Assembly (NCBI GenBank): GCA_000648925.1
Contig: JFHF01000029.1
Span: forward strand, 40,898-104,897
Reading direction: 5' to 3'
Source: Caballeronia jiangsuensis
Lineage (GTDB): Bacteria > Pseudomonadota > Gammaproteobacteria > Burkholderiales > Burkholderiaceae
DNA: 64,000 bases
Shown here: piece by piece, positions 34,143-42,694 of the stretch
How positions within the stretch are numbered: the first letter of the stretch is position 1
How the letters are laid out: every line of letters starts with the position of its first letter
Translations under genes and position numbers: made by a program
The notes under the pieces: model-generated
Database searches by the model: none
What the model was told of the DNA's origin: nothing
The model's input: only the letters and a program-made list of their open reading frames with translations

Positions 34143-34157
34143 TCGGCGTACGCCCGA

Positions 34158-34463
34158 TCAAATGCGGCTTCTCGCTTGCAGCAGGTCGCGCGCGGTGCTC
34201 AGCATGCCGTCGGCGATATTGCCCGAATCGATCTTGTAGCTACCGTCACGCAGCGCGGCCTTGATCGACTCGACCTTGGCCGTATCGATGTCGGAGCCGC
34301 TCGATTCGCCCAGCGCGGACATGGACGACAGACTCACCGTCGAGTTCTGCGCACCGGCGGCGCTCACCGGCTGCACGGCGGCCTTCGCATCGCCGTTGTT
34401 CGTCGCGCGTTGCGTGTCGTTCTGGACGGTTGCGACTGTGTAGTTACTGGATTCGATCTTCAT
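34158..34463 (-). CDS. flgM: Anti-sigma-28 factor FlgM, orphan copy
   Basis: A 101-residue protein. Its C terminus (DTAKVESIKAALRDGSYKID, then SGNIADGMLSTARDLL) is the FlgM sigma-28-binding region. The N-terminal half is Ala/Ser/Thr/Gln-rich and probably disordered, as in FlgM proteins secreted through the flagellar hook. In the usual arrangement flgM lies beside flgA/flgN, but no flagellar gene is nearby here. A tandem pair of the 10-mer TTGAAACAAA lies 133-152 bp upstream. It probably inhibits FliA, or an FliA-like sigma factor. Confidence 0.85.
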   Translation of the reverse strand: MKIESSNYTVATVQNDTQRATNNGDAKAAVQPVSAAGAQNSTVSLSSMSALGESSGSDIDTAKVESIKAALRDGSYKIDSGNIADGMLSTARDLLQARSRI

Positions 34464-34595
34464 GGTGTCTACTCCCGACGTGTTGAATCCTTTAACGGTC
34501 CGGGGTTTGAAATCTTCACCATGCACGGGAACGCGTGACCGATCCCGACCTTCGCCGCACCCCGCGAAGCCTTGCCGGGCGGGCGTCTCAGTCGT

Positions 34596-34615
34596 TTGAA
34601 ACAAATTGAAACAAA
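34596..34615. repeat. Tandem direct repeat upstream of flgM
   Basis: Two perfect, adjacent copies of TTGAAACAAA (10 bp, one helical turn apart) lie between the flgM gene and the CHAD gene. Same-face spacing suggests a regulator site in the flgM promoter. Confidence 0.45.
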
Positions 34616-34646
34616 GTGTGAGCAAAGCCACACAAGGGCGCTCGGG

Positions 34647-35558
34647 TCAACTCGCGATGGCTCGAACGCGTCGCGCCGCAGCGCGCATGCGCCGGCCCTT
34701 CTGCTTCTCCAGCCATTGCAGCGACTCCTGCACGACTTCGGGCGGAACGTCCTCGAATGAGGCGTCGCGAATCAGCATTTCACTCGCGGCGATGTCGTTG
34801 AACTGGCCGAGCTTGTTCTGCACCGACGTCAGCTCCTTGATCGTGCGATCGTGTCCGCCCTTGATCACGGGCTGAAAAAACTCGAGCAGATAGCGCAGCT
34901 TCTTGCCGGCCTTGCGAACGTCGTGGAGATCTTCTTCGTGGGCGGTCTCGTTACGCGATGCATATCTGCTGCGCTTCTTCAGCGCGCGCTCCGCCCGACG
35001 AACGCGATCCTCCGCGAAGTCCCGAATGGGAAGATCGTTGCAGCTCGACGCCAGCGCGTTCTGCGCGCGAAGCAGGACGTCGTTGAGAAACGACTCGACA
35101 TCATCGCTCTTGATCATCGTCTGACTATGCACCACTGCCTGCGCCCGCTTTTGTCTCGCGGCGGCCACGAGAAGGCCCATCGATGCACGCGACGCCTGCG
35201 CGGCTTTCAGAAGATCGCCGGCGATATCCCAGTCTCGCGTGCCACCGGCCACGGCGGCCAGGCGCTTGAACTCTTCTGTGGCGTGCGCGGTCGCTTCTTC
35301 GCCGAGATAAGGCGAATAAGCCCAGTACAAGGCACGCAGTTTTCTGAAGGCGACGCGCAGTTGATGGAATGCTTCGGCATCGCAATCCGTGGCGACTTCT
35401 CGCGCTCGCCGAACAGCTTCGGCAACGACGGGCGCCGCCAATGATGAAAACGTGCTCGCTATTGATTCCGCGTCGGCTGTCGATGAATCGGCCGGTCGTC
35501 GGCCTTCCTTGAAATTGATCGGCCGGGGCAAGGGCCAGTCAGCATCCATATCCACCAT
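34647..35558 (-). CDS. CHAD domain-containing protein
   Basis: A 303-residue helical protein matching the CHAD domain. It has conserved His-rich and basic patterns (AFHQLRVAFRKLRALYWAYS near residue 65, EEDLHDVRKAGKKLRYLLEF near residue 210) that bind polyphosphate. Most family members have this domain alone or fused to CYTH phosphatases. It likely associates with polyphosphate granules. It is transcribed in the same direction as the sia operon, 100 bp downstream of siaD, so it might be the last gene of that unit. Confidence 0.92.
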   Translation of the reverse strand: MVDMDADWPLPRPINFKEGRRPADSSTADAESIASTFSSLAAPVVAEAVRRAREVATDCDAEAFHQLRVAFRKLRALYWAYSPYLGEEATAHATEEFKRLAAVAGGTRDWDIAGDLLKAAQASRASMGLLVAAARQKRAQAVVHSQTMIKSDDVESFLNDVLLRAQNALASSCNDLPIRDFAEDRVRRAERALKKRSRYASRNETAHEEDLHDVRKAGKKLRYLLEFFQPVIKGGHDRTIKELTSVQNKLGQFNDIAASEMLIRDASFEDVPPEVVQESLQWLEKQKGRRMRAAARRVRAIAS

Positions 35559-35658
35559 CGAGGCCTCGAGTCAGACAGAATTTTGGTGGACTTGACCATA
35601 CCACAGCGAAGTACCCGAAAGCTGAACTCGATGACGATTTGATGAAGGTACAACCCGA

Positions 35659-36384
35659 TTATCGATCCGCGAATTCGACGCGGTTGCGCCCGCCTCGCTT
35701 GGCGCGATAAAGCGCTGCATCTGCCAGCGCATAGGCCGTGTCGAAGCCGGCTCCGGCTTCGTTGTTGCTGATGCCGAAACTCGCGGTGATGCGGCGATCG
35801 ACCGGCGGAACAATCAGCGAATCGCTGATGGCTTCACGCATACGCTCCGCGAGAAGCGCGGCGCTCGACGGATCGTGACCGGGCAACAGCACGGTGAATT
35901 CCTCTCCGCCCACGCGCCCGATGAAGCCGCGCTCGCCCACGATTCGCCGCAGACAATCCACGACGCCCAGTATCACCGCGTCGCCGGTGGGATGGCCGAA
36001 ATCGTCGTTGATCCGTTTGAACTCGTCGATGTCCAGGACAATCATCACCGCGCTGTTCGTACGCAGCATCTTGCCGGTCCGCTCGATCACGGCGCTGCGA
36101 TTGAGCACGCCTGTCAGCGCATCGTGCGACGCGCGATGTTCGAGCTGCGTGGCAAGCGCCTGCATCTCGCGCTCGGCACGATCGCTTCTGCCGATCAAAC
36201 GCCGCGTGTCCCGCATCAGCCGCTCGAAATGATCGATGAGTTCCCCCAGCGACTCGCGATACACATGCGCATCCGCATCGGCGGCCGCATGCACGGCGCG
36301 CGCTTTCACGAGCGCCGCGCTCTCCTTCTGAAACAGATCGGGCGCCGCGTCCGGAGGCAGATCAGGCGAGGATGTCGAGGGCAT
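35659..36384 (-). CDS. siaD: SiaD-like diguanylate cyclase
   Basis: A 241-residue protein. An N-terminal helical region of about 75 residues (predicted coiled coil, ERLMRDTRRLIGRSDRAERE) precedes a GGDEF domain with the active motif GGEEF. No RxxD inhibitory site lies five residues before the motif (sequence ...GERGFIGR-GGEEF), so product inhibition is unlikely. In the Pseudomonas SiaABCD system, the unphosphorylated DUF1987 protein SiaC activates the cyclase SiaD. Gene order A-B-C-D and a 2-bp gap to siaC support the same role here. The outcome would be c-di-GMP-driven aggregation or biofilm formation. Confidence 0.88.
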   Translation of the reverse strand: MPSTSSPDLPPDAAPDLFQKESAALVKARAVHAAADADAHVYRESLGELIDHFERLMRDTRRLIGRSDRAEREMQALATQLEHRASHDALTGVLNRSAVIERTGKMLRTNSAVMIVLDIDEFKRINDDFGHPTGDAVILGVVDCLRRIVGERGFIGRVGGEEFTVLLPGHDPSSAALLAERMREAISDSLIVPPVDRRITASFGISNNEAGAGFDTAYALADAALYRAKRGGRNRVEFADR

Positions 36385-36386
36385 CC

Positions 36387-36782
36387 TTAACGTCCCTGAT
36401 AGATGATGGGACGATCCGTGAATTCGATTGCGCCGAAATCGGCCTTCAGCTCTTCGCCGAATTCGGCAATCGTCTCGTCTTCTTCATCGTGATACCAGTT
36501 CATCAGCACGCGGCTTCCCGATTGACCCGCCTGATCGAGCGCGTCGAACATGCTGAACAACATCTTGGTGCTCGAACTATTGAAGTAAGTCAGCGCGACA
36601 TCGATGGTGATGACTGCGCCCGCGTTCTCGGCCAGATACTTGCGCATCTGCTCGATGACCGGCGCATAAAAAGCCGCCGCGTTTTCCGGGTATGACTCGC
36701 CCTTGAGCGACAACGCGTGCTGGTCGAAACGAAAATCGACCTCGGGCGACGTCGTCGTGGCGGCGATATAGAGGTTATCCAT
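36387..36782 (-). CDS. siaC: SiaC-like DUF1987 switch protein
   Basis: A 131-residue protein of the DUF1987 family, related in fold to anti-sigma-factor antagonists. It carries FRFDQHALSLKGESYPENAA and the core segment ALTYFNSSSTKMLF. In P. aeruginosa SiaC a Thr near this point is phosphorylated by SiaB and dephosphorylated by SiaA; here the aligned position appears to be Ser69 (Ser-Ser-Ser-Thr). Unphosphorylated SiaC would bind and activate SiaD. I chose ATG 36782, where family homology starts; the longer frame to 36983 overlaps siaB. Confidence 0.9.
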   Translation of the reverse strand: MDNLYIAATTTSPEVDFRFDQHALSLKGESYPENAAAFYAPVIEQMRKYLAENAGAVITIDVALTYFNSSSTKMLFSMFDALDQAGQSGSRVLMNWYHDEEDETIAEFGEELKADFGAIEFTDRPIIYQGR

Positions 36783-36801
36783 GGTTCTTGCGCCTTCCTG
36801 C

Positions 36802-37365
36802 TCAGATTTTGGCCATGAGGCAAAACAGCGTGGTTCCGGGGTCGTCGGCACGCGGGTGAAAAGCAAACTCGAGCGGCGCACTCGCATCGCGCGCCATCGT
36901 GAGAAATCCAAGGCCCGCGCCCTTGCTGTCTTCCGGCGTGTCGGACCGCAGCGATAGCTTGTACGCCTGCCTGATCTCTTCAAGCGACATGCTGCGCAGG
37001 GGTTCGAGCTTATTGCGCAGATTCTCGACTTCCGCAGTCGCCATCGGATTGACGCATAACATCACGTGATGCTCGCCGTCCTTCGAGATGCAGACTGCTC
37101 CCTCGCGTATCGCCCCCGCCGTCTCGCCGCCCGCTTTCAATGCGTCCGACGAGTAGTGAACGATGTTCTGCGACAGCTCCACAAAAGACGAGAAAAGCTT
37201 GCGGCGAGTCGGCGCGTTCACGCCCGCGACTTCCAGTTGCAGCTTGACCACCTCGCCCATCGCCGCGACGATGTTATGCGAGAAATAGCCCTTGTGATAG
37301 AAGAGAACATTGCGTCGCCGCGCCAGATCGAAGAAGGCGCTGTCTTGATCGAGTAGTTGAGACAT
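36802..37365 (-). CDS. siaB: SiaB-like kinase of the GHKL fold
   Basis: A 187-residue protein similar to SiaB (DUF6272). An N-box-like ELSQNIVHYS segment near residue 68 and KGAGLGFLTMA near residue 149 resemble the ATP-binding boxes of GHKL kinases and anti-sigma factors. The expected function is phosphorylation of SiaC, which silences the diguanylate cyclase. It starts 12 bp after siaA and is followed 19 bp later by siaC. Confidence 0.88.
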   Translation of the reverse strand: MSQLLDQDSAFFDLARRRNVLFYHKGYFSHNIVAAMGEVVKLQLEVAGVNAPTRRKLFSSFVELSQNIVHYSSDALKAGGETAGAIREGAVCISKDGEHHVMLCVNPMATAEVENLRNKLEPLRSMSLEEIRQAYKLSLRSDTPEDSKGAGLGFLTMARDASAPLEFAFHPRADDPGTTLFCLMAKI

Positions 37366-37377
37366 TCTGGAAATTGA

Positions 37378-38610
37378 CTAGATACGGGCACAAAAGAACG
37401 TGACGTCATCGCGGCGCGGCTGCGTGCGTTGCCATTCGGCGAGTGCGAGCCGAAGCGCTTCGCAGATCGTCGATGGTGGCTCGGCCCGATGTTCGCGAAT
37501 CACGTCGAGCGCGCGGCGCCGGCCGAAAGAAATGCTTCGCGGGCCGCCGATCTGATCCGTCAGTCCGTCCGTGCAGATGAAAAAGAGGCTGCCCTTCGGT
37601 AATGAAATGGCGTGCGCCTTCCATTCATAATTCGCGCGGCTATCGACATAACCTACGCCCATGCGATCGGGCGCGATCGTTTCGAACTCCGTCGCGTCCG
37701 GCGACAGGATATGCAACGCAATCCTCGCCCCCGCGAAATGCAGCACGCTCTTTGCGGCATCGAACCAGAAGAATGCGGAATCCAGCCCGTCGTTGGATTG
37801 CGGTCCGCCGCTCGCGTTGTTCACCTGCCCGAGCAAGCCCTTCACGTTGCGGTTGAGCGCCGACAGCAAGGCGGCCGGATCGCGTGGTCCCATCTGTTCG
37901 AGCGCCTTCGAGAGAGACGCCGAAGCGAGCAGCGTCATGAACGCGCCGGGCACGCCGTGACCGGTGCAATCGGCTATCGCGCCGAACCAGTCGCCGGAGT
38001 TCGCCGCGAAATGATAGAAGTCGCCGCCGACCACGTCGCGGGGTTCCCAGACCATCGCGGCATCGCGTATATGCGTCGACAAGGTTTCATCGGAAGTACG
38101 CAGCATCGCGCGTTGAATCACGCTCGCGTACTCGATGCTCTGCATGATCTGGCGGTTCTTCTCCGCCTGCATTTCCGCCACGGCGCTGACGAGTTCCAGT
38201 CCGCTGCCCACGCCCGTGAAGCGGCCGCCGCGCGTGACGATGAAACCATCAACAAGTGCTTTCTCTCCGGCCTCGACGGTTCTGAATGCAAGCGTTTCGA
38301 TGCTCTCGTCCGCATCGACGATCAAAGGCTCCTTGTCCATGAACGCGATGCAGGTCTTCTTATCGTAAAGCTCGCGATGAAAAGGCTTGCTCATTTGCGA
38401 CATGAAGATATCCCGGTTGATCAGGCCGATGGGACGAAGGCCATCGATGACCGCGAGACTGCCCATATCGCGACGCGCCGAGAAAATCTCCATCACGAGC
38501 GAGTTGGAGTCCTCTGCGTCGACGAACGGCACTTCCTGGCATAAGTCTCCCGCAGTGCGTGGCTCTATCTGGGCAGAAGATCGGCGAAACCTCGAAAACG
38601 CTGGCTGCAT
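37378..38610 (-). CDS. siaA: SiaA-like PP2C phosphatase with soluble sensor region
   Basis: A 410-residue protein. A C-terminal SpoIIE/PP2C phosphatase domain (about residues 180-410) has the metal-binding aspartates in VVGGDFYHF, ADCTGHGVPGA, CTDGLTD and RRDDVTFF. The N terminus contains two CBS-like segments (SLAVIDGLRPIGLINRD and DGFIVTRGGRFTGVG) instead of the two membrane helices and HAMP of P. aeruginosa SiaA. The signal sensed is therefore likely cytoplasmic, such as a nucleotide. It dephosphorylates SiaC in the model. The start is uncertain: ATG 38610 or GTG 38643. Confidence 0.88.
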   Translation of the reverse strand: MQPAFSRFRRSSAQIEPRTAGDLCQEVPFVDAEDSNSLVMEIFSARRDMGSLAVIDGLRPIGLINRDIFMSQMSKPFHRELYDKKTCIAFMDKEPLIVDADESIETLAFRTVEAGEKALVDGFIVTRGGRFTGVGSGLELVSAVAEMQAEKNRQIMQSIEYASVIQRAMLRTSDETLSTHIRDAAMVWEPRDVVGGDFYHFAANSGDWFGAIADCTGHGVPGAFMTLLASASLSKALEQMGPRDPAALLSALNRNVKGLLGQVNNASGGPQSNDGLDSAFFWFDAAKSVLHFAGARIALHILSPDATEFETIAPDRMGVGYVDSRANYEWKAHAISLPKGSLFFICTDGLTDQIGGPRSISFGRRRALDVIREHRAEPPSTICEALRLALAEWQRTQPRRDDVTFFCARI

Positions 38611-38918
38611 GGCACGCGGATGACATATGAAGAAACCCCGCACGCTACGGTTTCTGTGTGTACTTTATGTGTCAGATCGAAGAAAGTTCGGCCGATTGGC
38701 GCGAATGTGAAGAACGATCGTTCGCGCAATCGTTTGCCCGGCGCTAAGAGAAACAATCGTGGCCGTCGGCGATATCTGACACTCGACTGACAACACTGCT
38801 CAGATCGGCGTATCTTTACTTCCCAGCGCACTTCCTTCGGGCTTGCCGCCAGCCGCGTGCGAAGGCAATGGCCCGTATCCAGTGCGTCTGACCAACTTCG
38901 TCAAAAAGGAGAATCACA
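38611..38918. other. Intergenic region between divergent sia operon and BON gene
   Basis: 308 bp with no gene. It contains the perfect 12-bp palindrome GAACGATCGTTC (38712-38723), flanked by GCGC on both sides, which may be an operator for either direction. A T-rich stretch (TGTGTACTTTATGTGTCAGA) near 38655 could hold the sia promoter. Nothing else was recognised. Confidence 0.5.
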
Positions 38919-39284
38919 ATGAATGCACGAAAACCACTTGCACTGGCGGCTGGCATCCTCGCCGTCGCGGTATCGCTCAATGCGGGAATCGGCAGCGCAT
39001 ACGCTCAGAGCAGCGACGCCGCGCCGGCGACATCGGCCGCGCCGAGCGCCAAATCCACGAAGGCCGCGAACCGGCAACTCGCCAAGGACGTGCGCAAGAG
39101 CCTGACCAAGGTGAAGGGTTTGAGTGTGTCGAACATATCGGTGCGTGCCAACGGCGGCGCCGTGACGCTCGCGGGCACCGTCCCCGACGCCGCGCAGATC
39201 GACAAGGCAACCGAGGCCGCAAAGGCAACGGCTGGCGTGACATCCGTCAGGAACGCGTTGACGATCCGCGAAATCGGGCAATAA
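38919..39284 (+). CDS. Exported BON-domain protein
   Basis: A 121-residue protein. A signal peptide (LALAAGILAVAVSLNAGIGS, then AYAQS) is followed by a low-complexity Ala/Ser linker. One BON domain (about residues 50-118) contains VSNISVRANGGAVTLAGTVP and GVTSVRNALTIREIG. BON proteins (OsmY/Kbp-like) bind membranes or small ligands and are linked to envelope stress. A good AAGGAG site precedes ATG. It is divergent from the sia operon and stands alone. Confidence 0.92.
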   Translation: MNARKPLALAAGILAVAVSLNAGIGSAYAQSSDAAPATSAAPSAKSTKAANRQLAKDVRKSLTKVKGLSVSNISVRANGGAVTLAGTVPDAAQIDKATEAAKATAGVTSVRNALTIREIGQ

Positions 39285-39302
39285 GAAAGACTTTCGCCGC
39301 GA

Positions 39303-39337
39303 CACGGACCGGCCACGAGCATCGAGGTCGGTCCGTG
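39303..39337 (+). terminator. Hairpin after the BON gene
   Basis: CACGGACCG (39303-39311) pairs perfectly with CGGTCCGTG (39329-39337) around a 17-nt loop. It begins 19 bp after the stop codon and lacks a U-tract. Confidence 0.4.
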
Positions 39338-39549
39338 GCGGATAGCGCCACGGATAGGAATTTACCCCGAGAACCGAAACGCGGATTTCGGCGGAGAATG
39401 GCTTCCGAAACATTCTTTCGACCGCAACATTGTCGATATAGTGAGTCGGATCGCGCGCCTTGTGCACGATGCTCGGCAGCCGCCTGATTTGACGCAGGCT
39501 CGCGACGCCGGCTCGACCGCGTGACATTCCTCTTGATGAGCGCCCTGTC

Positions 39550-40689
39550 ATGAAAAAAGCGATCCTTTCTCTTCTGGCGGCGTCCGCGCTCTGCATCGCC
39601 CCGCTCATCGCCAGCGCGCAACAGGCGGTTCGCATCGGCGTTTCGGCGCCGCTCACGGGCCTCGGCGCGGCCAATGGCAAGGACATCGAAAACGGCGTGC
39701 GGCTCGCCGTGGAAGAGGCGAACGCGCAGCACTTCAACATCGGCGGACAGCCGGTTCAGTTCGAGCTCGCATCCGTCGATGATCAGGGCGATCCGCGCAT
39801 CGGCGTGCAGGTGGCGCAAAAGCTCGTGGACGACGGCGTCGTCGCCGTGGTCGGCTATTACAACTCCGGCGTGGCGCTTCCCTCATCGCCGATCTTCGCG
39901 AAAGCGGGCATCCCGCTCATCGATCCGGCAGCGACGAATCCGGCCATCACGCGCCAGGGATTGAACAACGTATTCCGCATCATCGCGACCGACACGCAGA
40001 ACTCCGGCAACGCCGGCACGTATGCCGTGAAGGTCACGAAGGCGAAGCGCATCGCGGTCATGGACGACCGCACGGCATTCGGACAAGGCGCGGTCGAAGA
40101 ATTCAAGAAGGCGGTGCAGGCAGCGGGCGGCCAGATCGTATCCGAGGAATACACCACCGACAAAGCGGTCGAGTTCAACGCGCAACTCACGAACATCAAG
40201 GCGGCCAACGCCGACCTTCTTTACTTCGGCGGGCTCGACGGCCAGGCGGGCCTGATCGTGAAACGCATGAAGCAGCTCGGCATACGCGCGCAGTTCGTCG
40301 GAAGCGGCGGCATCGCCGATAGCGTTTTCATCAGTTCCGCGGGCAACGCGGCCGAAGGCGCGATGGCCTGGGAATACGGCCGGCCCGTCGATTCATTGCC
40401 GGAAGGCCGGGCGTTCGCGGCCAAGTTCAAGAAGCGCTTCGGCGCGGATACGCTGACCTATGCCCCGTTCGCCTATGACTGCGCATGGCTTGCCATCACG
40501 GCGATGAAGCAGGCGAACTCCACGAAGCCCGCCACATTCATGCAAACGCTGCGCACGATGCAATACAACGGCATCACCGGCCATATCTCGTTCGATAAAT
40601 ACGGCGATCTGAATAGCCCGACATCGACGCTCTATCAGGTGAAGTCGATGAAGTGGCAGCCGGTGACGACCATCGGCGCGGAGAAATAA
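39550..40689 (+). CDS. Branched-chain amino-acid ABC transporter substrate-binding protein (LivJ/LivK-like)
   Basis: A 379-residue type I periplasmic binding protein. A signal peptide (MKKAILSLLAASALCIAPLI, then ASAQQ) is followed by AVRIGVSAPLTGLGAANGKD, the family N-terminal strand. The rest, DDRTAFGQGAVEEFKKAVQA and TYAPFAYDCAWLA, is typical of Leu/Ile/Val binding proteins. No permease or ATPase genes follow; bluB faces it. It therefore serves a transporter encoded elsewhere. Branched-chain amino acid binding is the family default, and other amides are possible. Confidence 0.92.
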   Translation: MKKAILSLLAASALCIAPLIASAQQAVRIGVSAPLTGLGAANGKDIENGVRLAVEEANAQHFNIGGQPVQFELASVDDQGDPRIGVQVAQKLVDDGVVAVVGYYNSGVALPSSPIFAKAGIPLIDPAATNPAITRQGLNNVFRIIATDTQNSGNAGTYAVKVTKAKRIAVMDDRTAFGQGAVEEFKKAVQAAGGQIVSEEYTTDKAVEFNAQLTNIKAANADLLYFGGLDGQAGLIVKRMKQLGIRAQFVGSGGIADSVFISSAGNAAEGAMAWEYGRPVDSLPEGRAFAAKFKKRFGADTLTYAPFAYDCAWLAITAMKQANSTKPATFMQTLRTMQYNGITGHISFDKYGDLNSPTSTLYQVKSMKWQPVTTIGAEK

Positions 40690-40691
40690 GC

Positions 40692-40704
40692 GGCGACGCT
40701 CGCC
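40692..40704. terminator. Short hairpin with T-rich tail between convergent genes
   Basis: GGCGA-CGC-TCGCC followed by TTATCTATTT on the plus strand, 3 bp after the binding-protein stop and 5 bp before the bluB stop. It is a small but plausible intrinsic terminator. Confidence 0.45.
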
Positions 40705-40708
40705 TTAT

Positions 40709-41359
40709 CTATTTCTCCGCTGACGGCCATTCGTTCTCGAAGACGCATTCGTCGATAGAACGGCGCTTCGCCCAATGCTCGGTCTCGAGCATCGGCGCAG
40801 CGTAGTAGCGTTCGACGTGCCCCACGCAGAGAATCGCGACGGGTCTCGCGCCCGAAGGCATGTTGAGCAACGCGGCGACTTCCTGCGGATCGAAGAGGGA
40901 AACCCAGCCCATTCCGAGTCCCTCCGCGCGCGCGGCGAGCCACATGTTCTGGATCGCGCACGCCACCGAAGCGAGGTCCATCTCGGGAAGCGTGCGTCGT
41001 CCGAAAACGTAGTTTTCGCGGCCGTCCATCAGCGCCATGACGAGCACTTCAGCGCAGTCGCGCAAGCCTTCCACCTTGAGTCGCATGAACGAATCGCGCC
41101 GCTCGCCGAGGGCGTCGGCGGTGAGCAGGCGTTCGCGTTCGACAGCGTCTCGCAACTGCGCGCGAATATGCGCACGCGTGATGCGCAGAATGCGCCACGG
41201 CTGCATGAAGCCGACGCTCGGCGCATGCAGCGCGGCGTCGATGAGCCGCTGCATGACCGGCGGCGCGATGGGATCGCTCACGAAGTGACGCATGTCGCGG
41301 CGCTCGTGTATGGCGCGATAGACCGCTTCGCGATCCGCTTCGCTGAATGCTTTTTCCAT
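40709..41359 (-). CDS. bluB: 5,6-Dimethylbenzimidazole synthase BluB
   Basis: A 216-residue flavin-destructase/nitroreductase-fold protein. Features matching BluB are RRDMRHF near residue 21, ALHAPSVGFMQPWRILRI, GLGMGWVSLFDP, and PVAILCVGHVERYY. BluB cannibalises reduced FMN with O2 to give dimethylbenzimidazole, the lower ligand of vitamin B12. ATG 41359 was chosen by homology. No cob gene or cobalamin riboswitch is adjacent, so here it is a stand-alone gene. It lies 71 bp downstream of the D-amino-acid dehydrogenase and could be transcribed with it. Confidence 0.92.
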   Translation of the reverse strand: MEKAFSEADREAVYRAIHERRDMRHFVSDPIAPPVMQRLIDAALHAPSVGFMQPWRILRITRAHIRAQLRDAVERERLLTADALGERRDSFMRLKVEGLRDCAEVLVMALMDGRENYVFGRRTLPEMDLASVACAIQNMWLAARAEGLGMGWVSLFDPQEVAALLNMPSGARPVAILCVGHVERYYAAPMLETEHWAKRRSIDECVFENEWPSAEK

Positions 41360-41430
41360 GGATATCGGTGAAGGTTCAACGCATGGAGAAGCATCATACT
41401 GCGTCGGGTCGCCGGCGCTATCGACGGGAT

Positions 41431-42672
41431 TTAAAACCTGCCCACCCGATACGCGCCCGGATCCGCAAACGTCGCTTCGCCGCTCATCATCTCCGCCAGA
41501 AGCCTCCCCGTGACCGGCCCCAGCGTGAGCCCGTGATGCGCGTGCCCGAACGCGAACCACAGTCCCGGATGCCGCTCCGCAGCGCCGATCACGGGCCGCA
41601 TGTCCGGCGTGCACGGTCGCAATCCGAGCCACGGCGACTCGTCGAGCCGCCTGCCAAGCCCGAACACCGGCCGCGCGATACGCTCGGCACGTTCGAGCTG
41701 CACCGGACTCGGCGGCCGGTTCCTGCACGCGAGTTCGACGCCCGTGGTCAGCCGCAAGCCGCGGCGCATCGGTGCGACCACGTAGCCATTCTCGATATCG
41801 ACGACCGGCCTCGAAAGCGCGGCACGTCCATCGTTCGCGTAGTGCATGTGGTAGCCGCGCTTGGCCATGAGCGGAATGCGATATCCGAACTTGCGCGCCA
41901 GGTCGCCCGACCACACGCCCAGCGCCACCACCGCCGCCTGCGCTTCGACCAGCCCGCTCCCGGTCATCACGCGCCATCCGCTGCCGGTCCGTTCGAGCGA
42001 TGCGGCGTCGCCGGTCAGGATGCGTCCGCCTTCGCGCTCCAAGAGCGCCGCATAGCCCTTCGTCAACGCGCCCGGATCGATCACGCTGCGCGGGTCCGCC
42101 CAGTGGATCGCGCCCGCGTAGCCGCCATCGAGCGACGCTTCCAGCCGCTGCAACGCGCCTGCGTCGAGCACCTTCATGCCGAGTCCGTGCTCCGCCGCGA
42201 TCCGCTGCGCCGCGCCCGCCTCGCGTTCGAACTGATCCTGCGAGCGATAGGCTTCGAGCCAGCCCGTCGGCCGCACGAGATCGGCGACGCCCGCCCTCGC
42301 GATCAGCGCCTCGTGCTCCGCCACGCTCATCCGGATGAGCGGCAGCATGTCCCGCGCCGCCGCGGCGAGCCTCGTGGGCGCCGACTCCCACCAGAACCGC
42401 GCGAGCCACGGCGCATAGGCCGGCAGCGAGCGCAGGTCGTAGCGCAGCGCTGTCGAGCGGTTGAGCGCGAACTTCAGCACCGTGCCCCAGTCACGCGGGA
42501 ACGCATACGGAACGACCGACGACGCCTCGATCAGCCCCGCATTGCCGAAGCTCGTCGCCTCGCCGGGCGCGCGGCGATCGACGAGCGTCACCTGCCATCC
42601 GCGCTGCCGCAGATGCAGCGCGACGCTCACCCCCACGATGCCCGCGCCGAGCACGATCACGTCCTGAGTCAT
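41431..42672 (-). CDS. FAD-dependent D-amino-acid dehydrogenase (DauA/DadA-like)
   Basis: A 413-residue FAD enzyme of the DAO fold. The dinucleotide motif GAGIVGVSVALHL lies near residue 8. DadA-like features are GEATSFGNAGLI, the central LMAKRGYHMHYA, and the C-terminal FAFGHAHHGLTLGPVTGRLL. It oxidises D-amino acids to imino acids, passing electrons to the membrane chain. Its neighbours (binding protein, OCD-family enzyme and DauR-like regulator) mirror the P. aeruginosa dauBAR locus, so D-arginine, or a cyclic D-amino acid such as D-proline, is a candidate substrate. It is longer than typical DauA and closer to DadA in length. Confidence 0.88.
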   Translation of the reverse strand: MTQDVIVLGAGIVGVSVALHLRQRGWQVTLVDRRAPGEATSFGNAGLIEASSVVPYAFPRDWGTVLKFALNRSTALRYDLRSLPAYAPWLARFWWESAPTRLAAAARDMLPLIRMSVAEHEALIARAGVADLVRPTGWLEAYRSQDQFEREAGAAQRIAAEHGLGMKVLDAGALQRLEASLDGGYAGAIHWADPRSVIDPGALTKGYAALLEREGGRILTGDAASLERTGSGWRVMTGSGLVEAQAAVVALGVWSGDLARKFGYRIPLMAKRGYHMHYANDGRAALSRPVVDIENGYVVAPMRRGLRLTTGVELACRNRPPSPVQLERAERIARPVFGLGRRLDESPWLGLRPCTPDMRPVIGAAERHPGLWFAFGHAHHGLTLGPVTGRLLAEMMSGEATFADPGAYRVGRF

Positions 42673-42694
42673 AGTCCGATGCCTGATGAAGTGC

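Noticed and set aside
40709..42409. A 566-codon minus-strand frame ending with BluB
   Set aside because: Only the last 216 codons are BluB-like. The upstream part is a frame shadow of the D-amino-acid dehydrogenase on the same strand.
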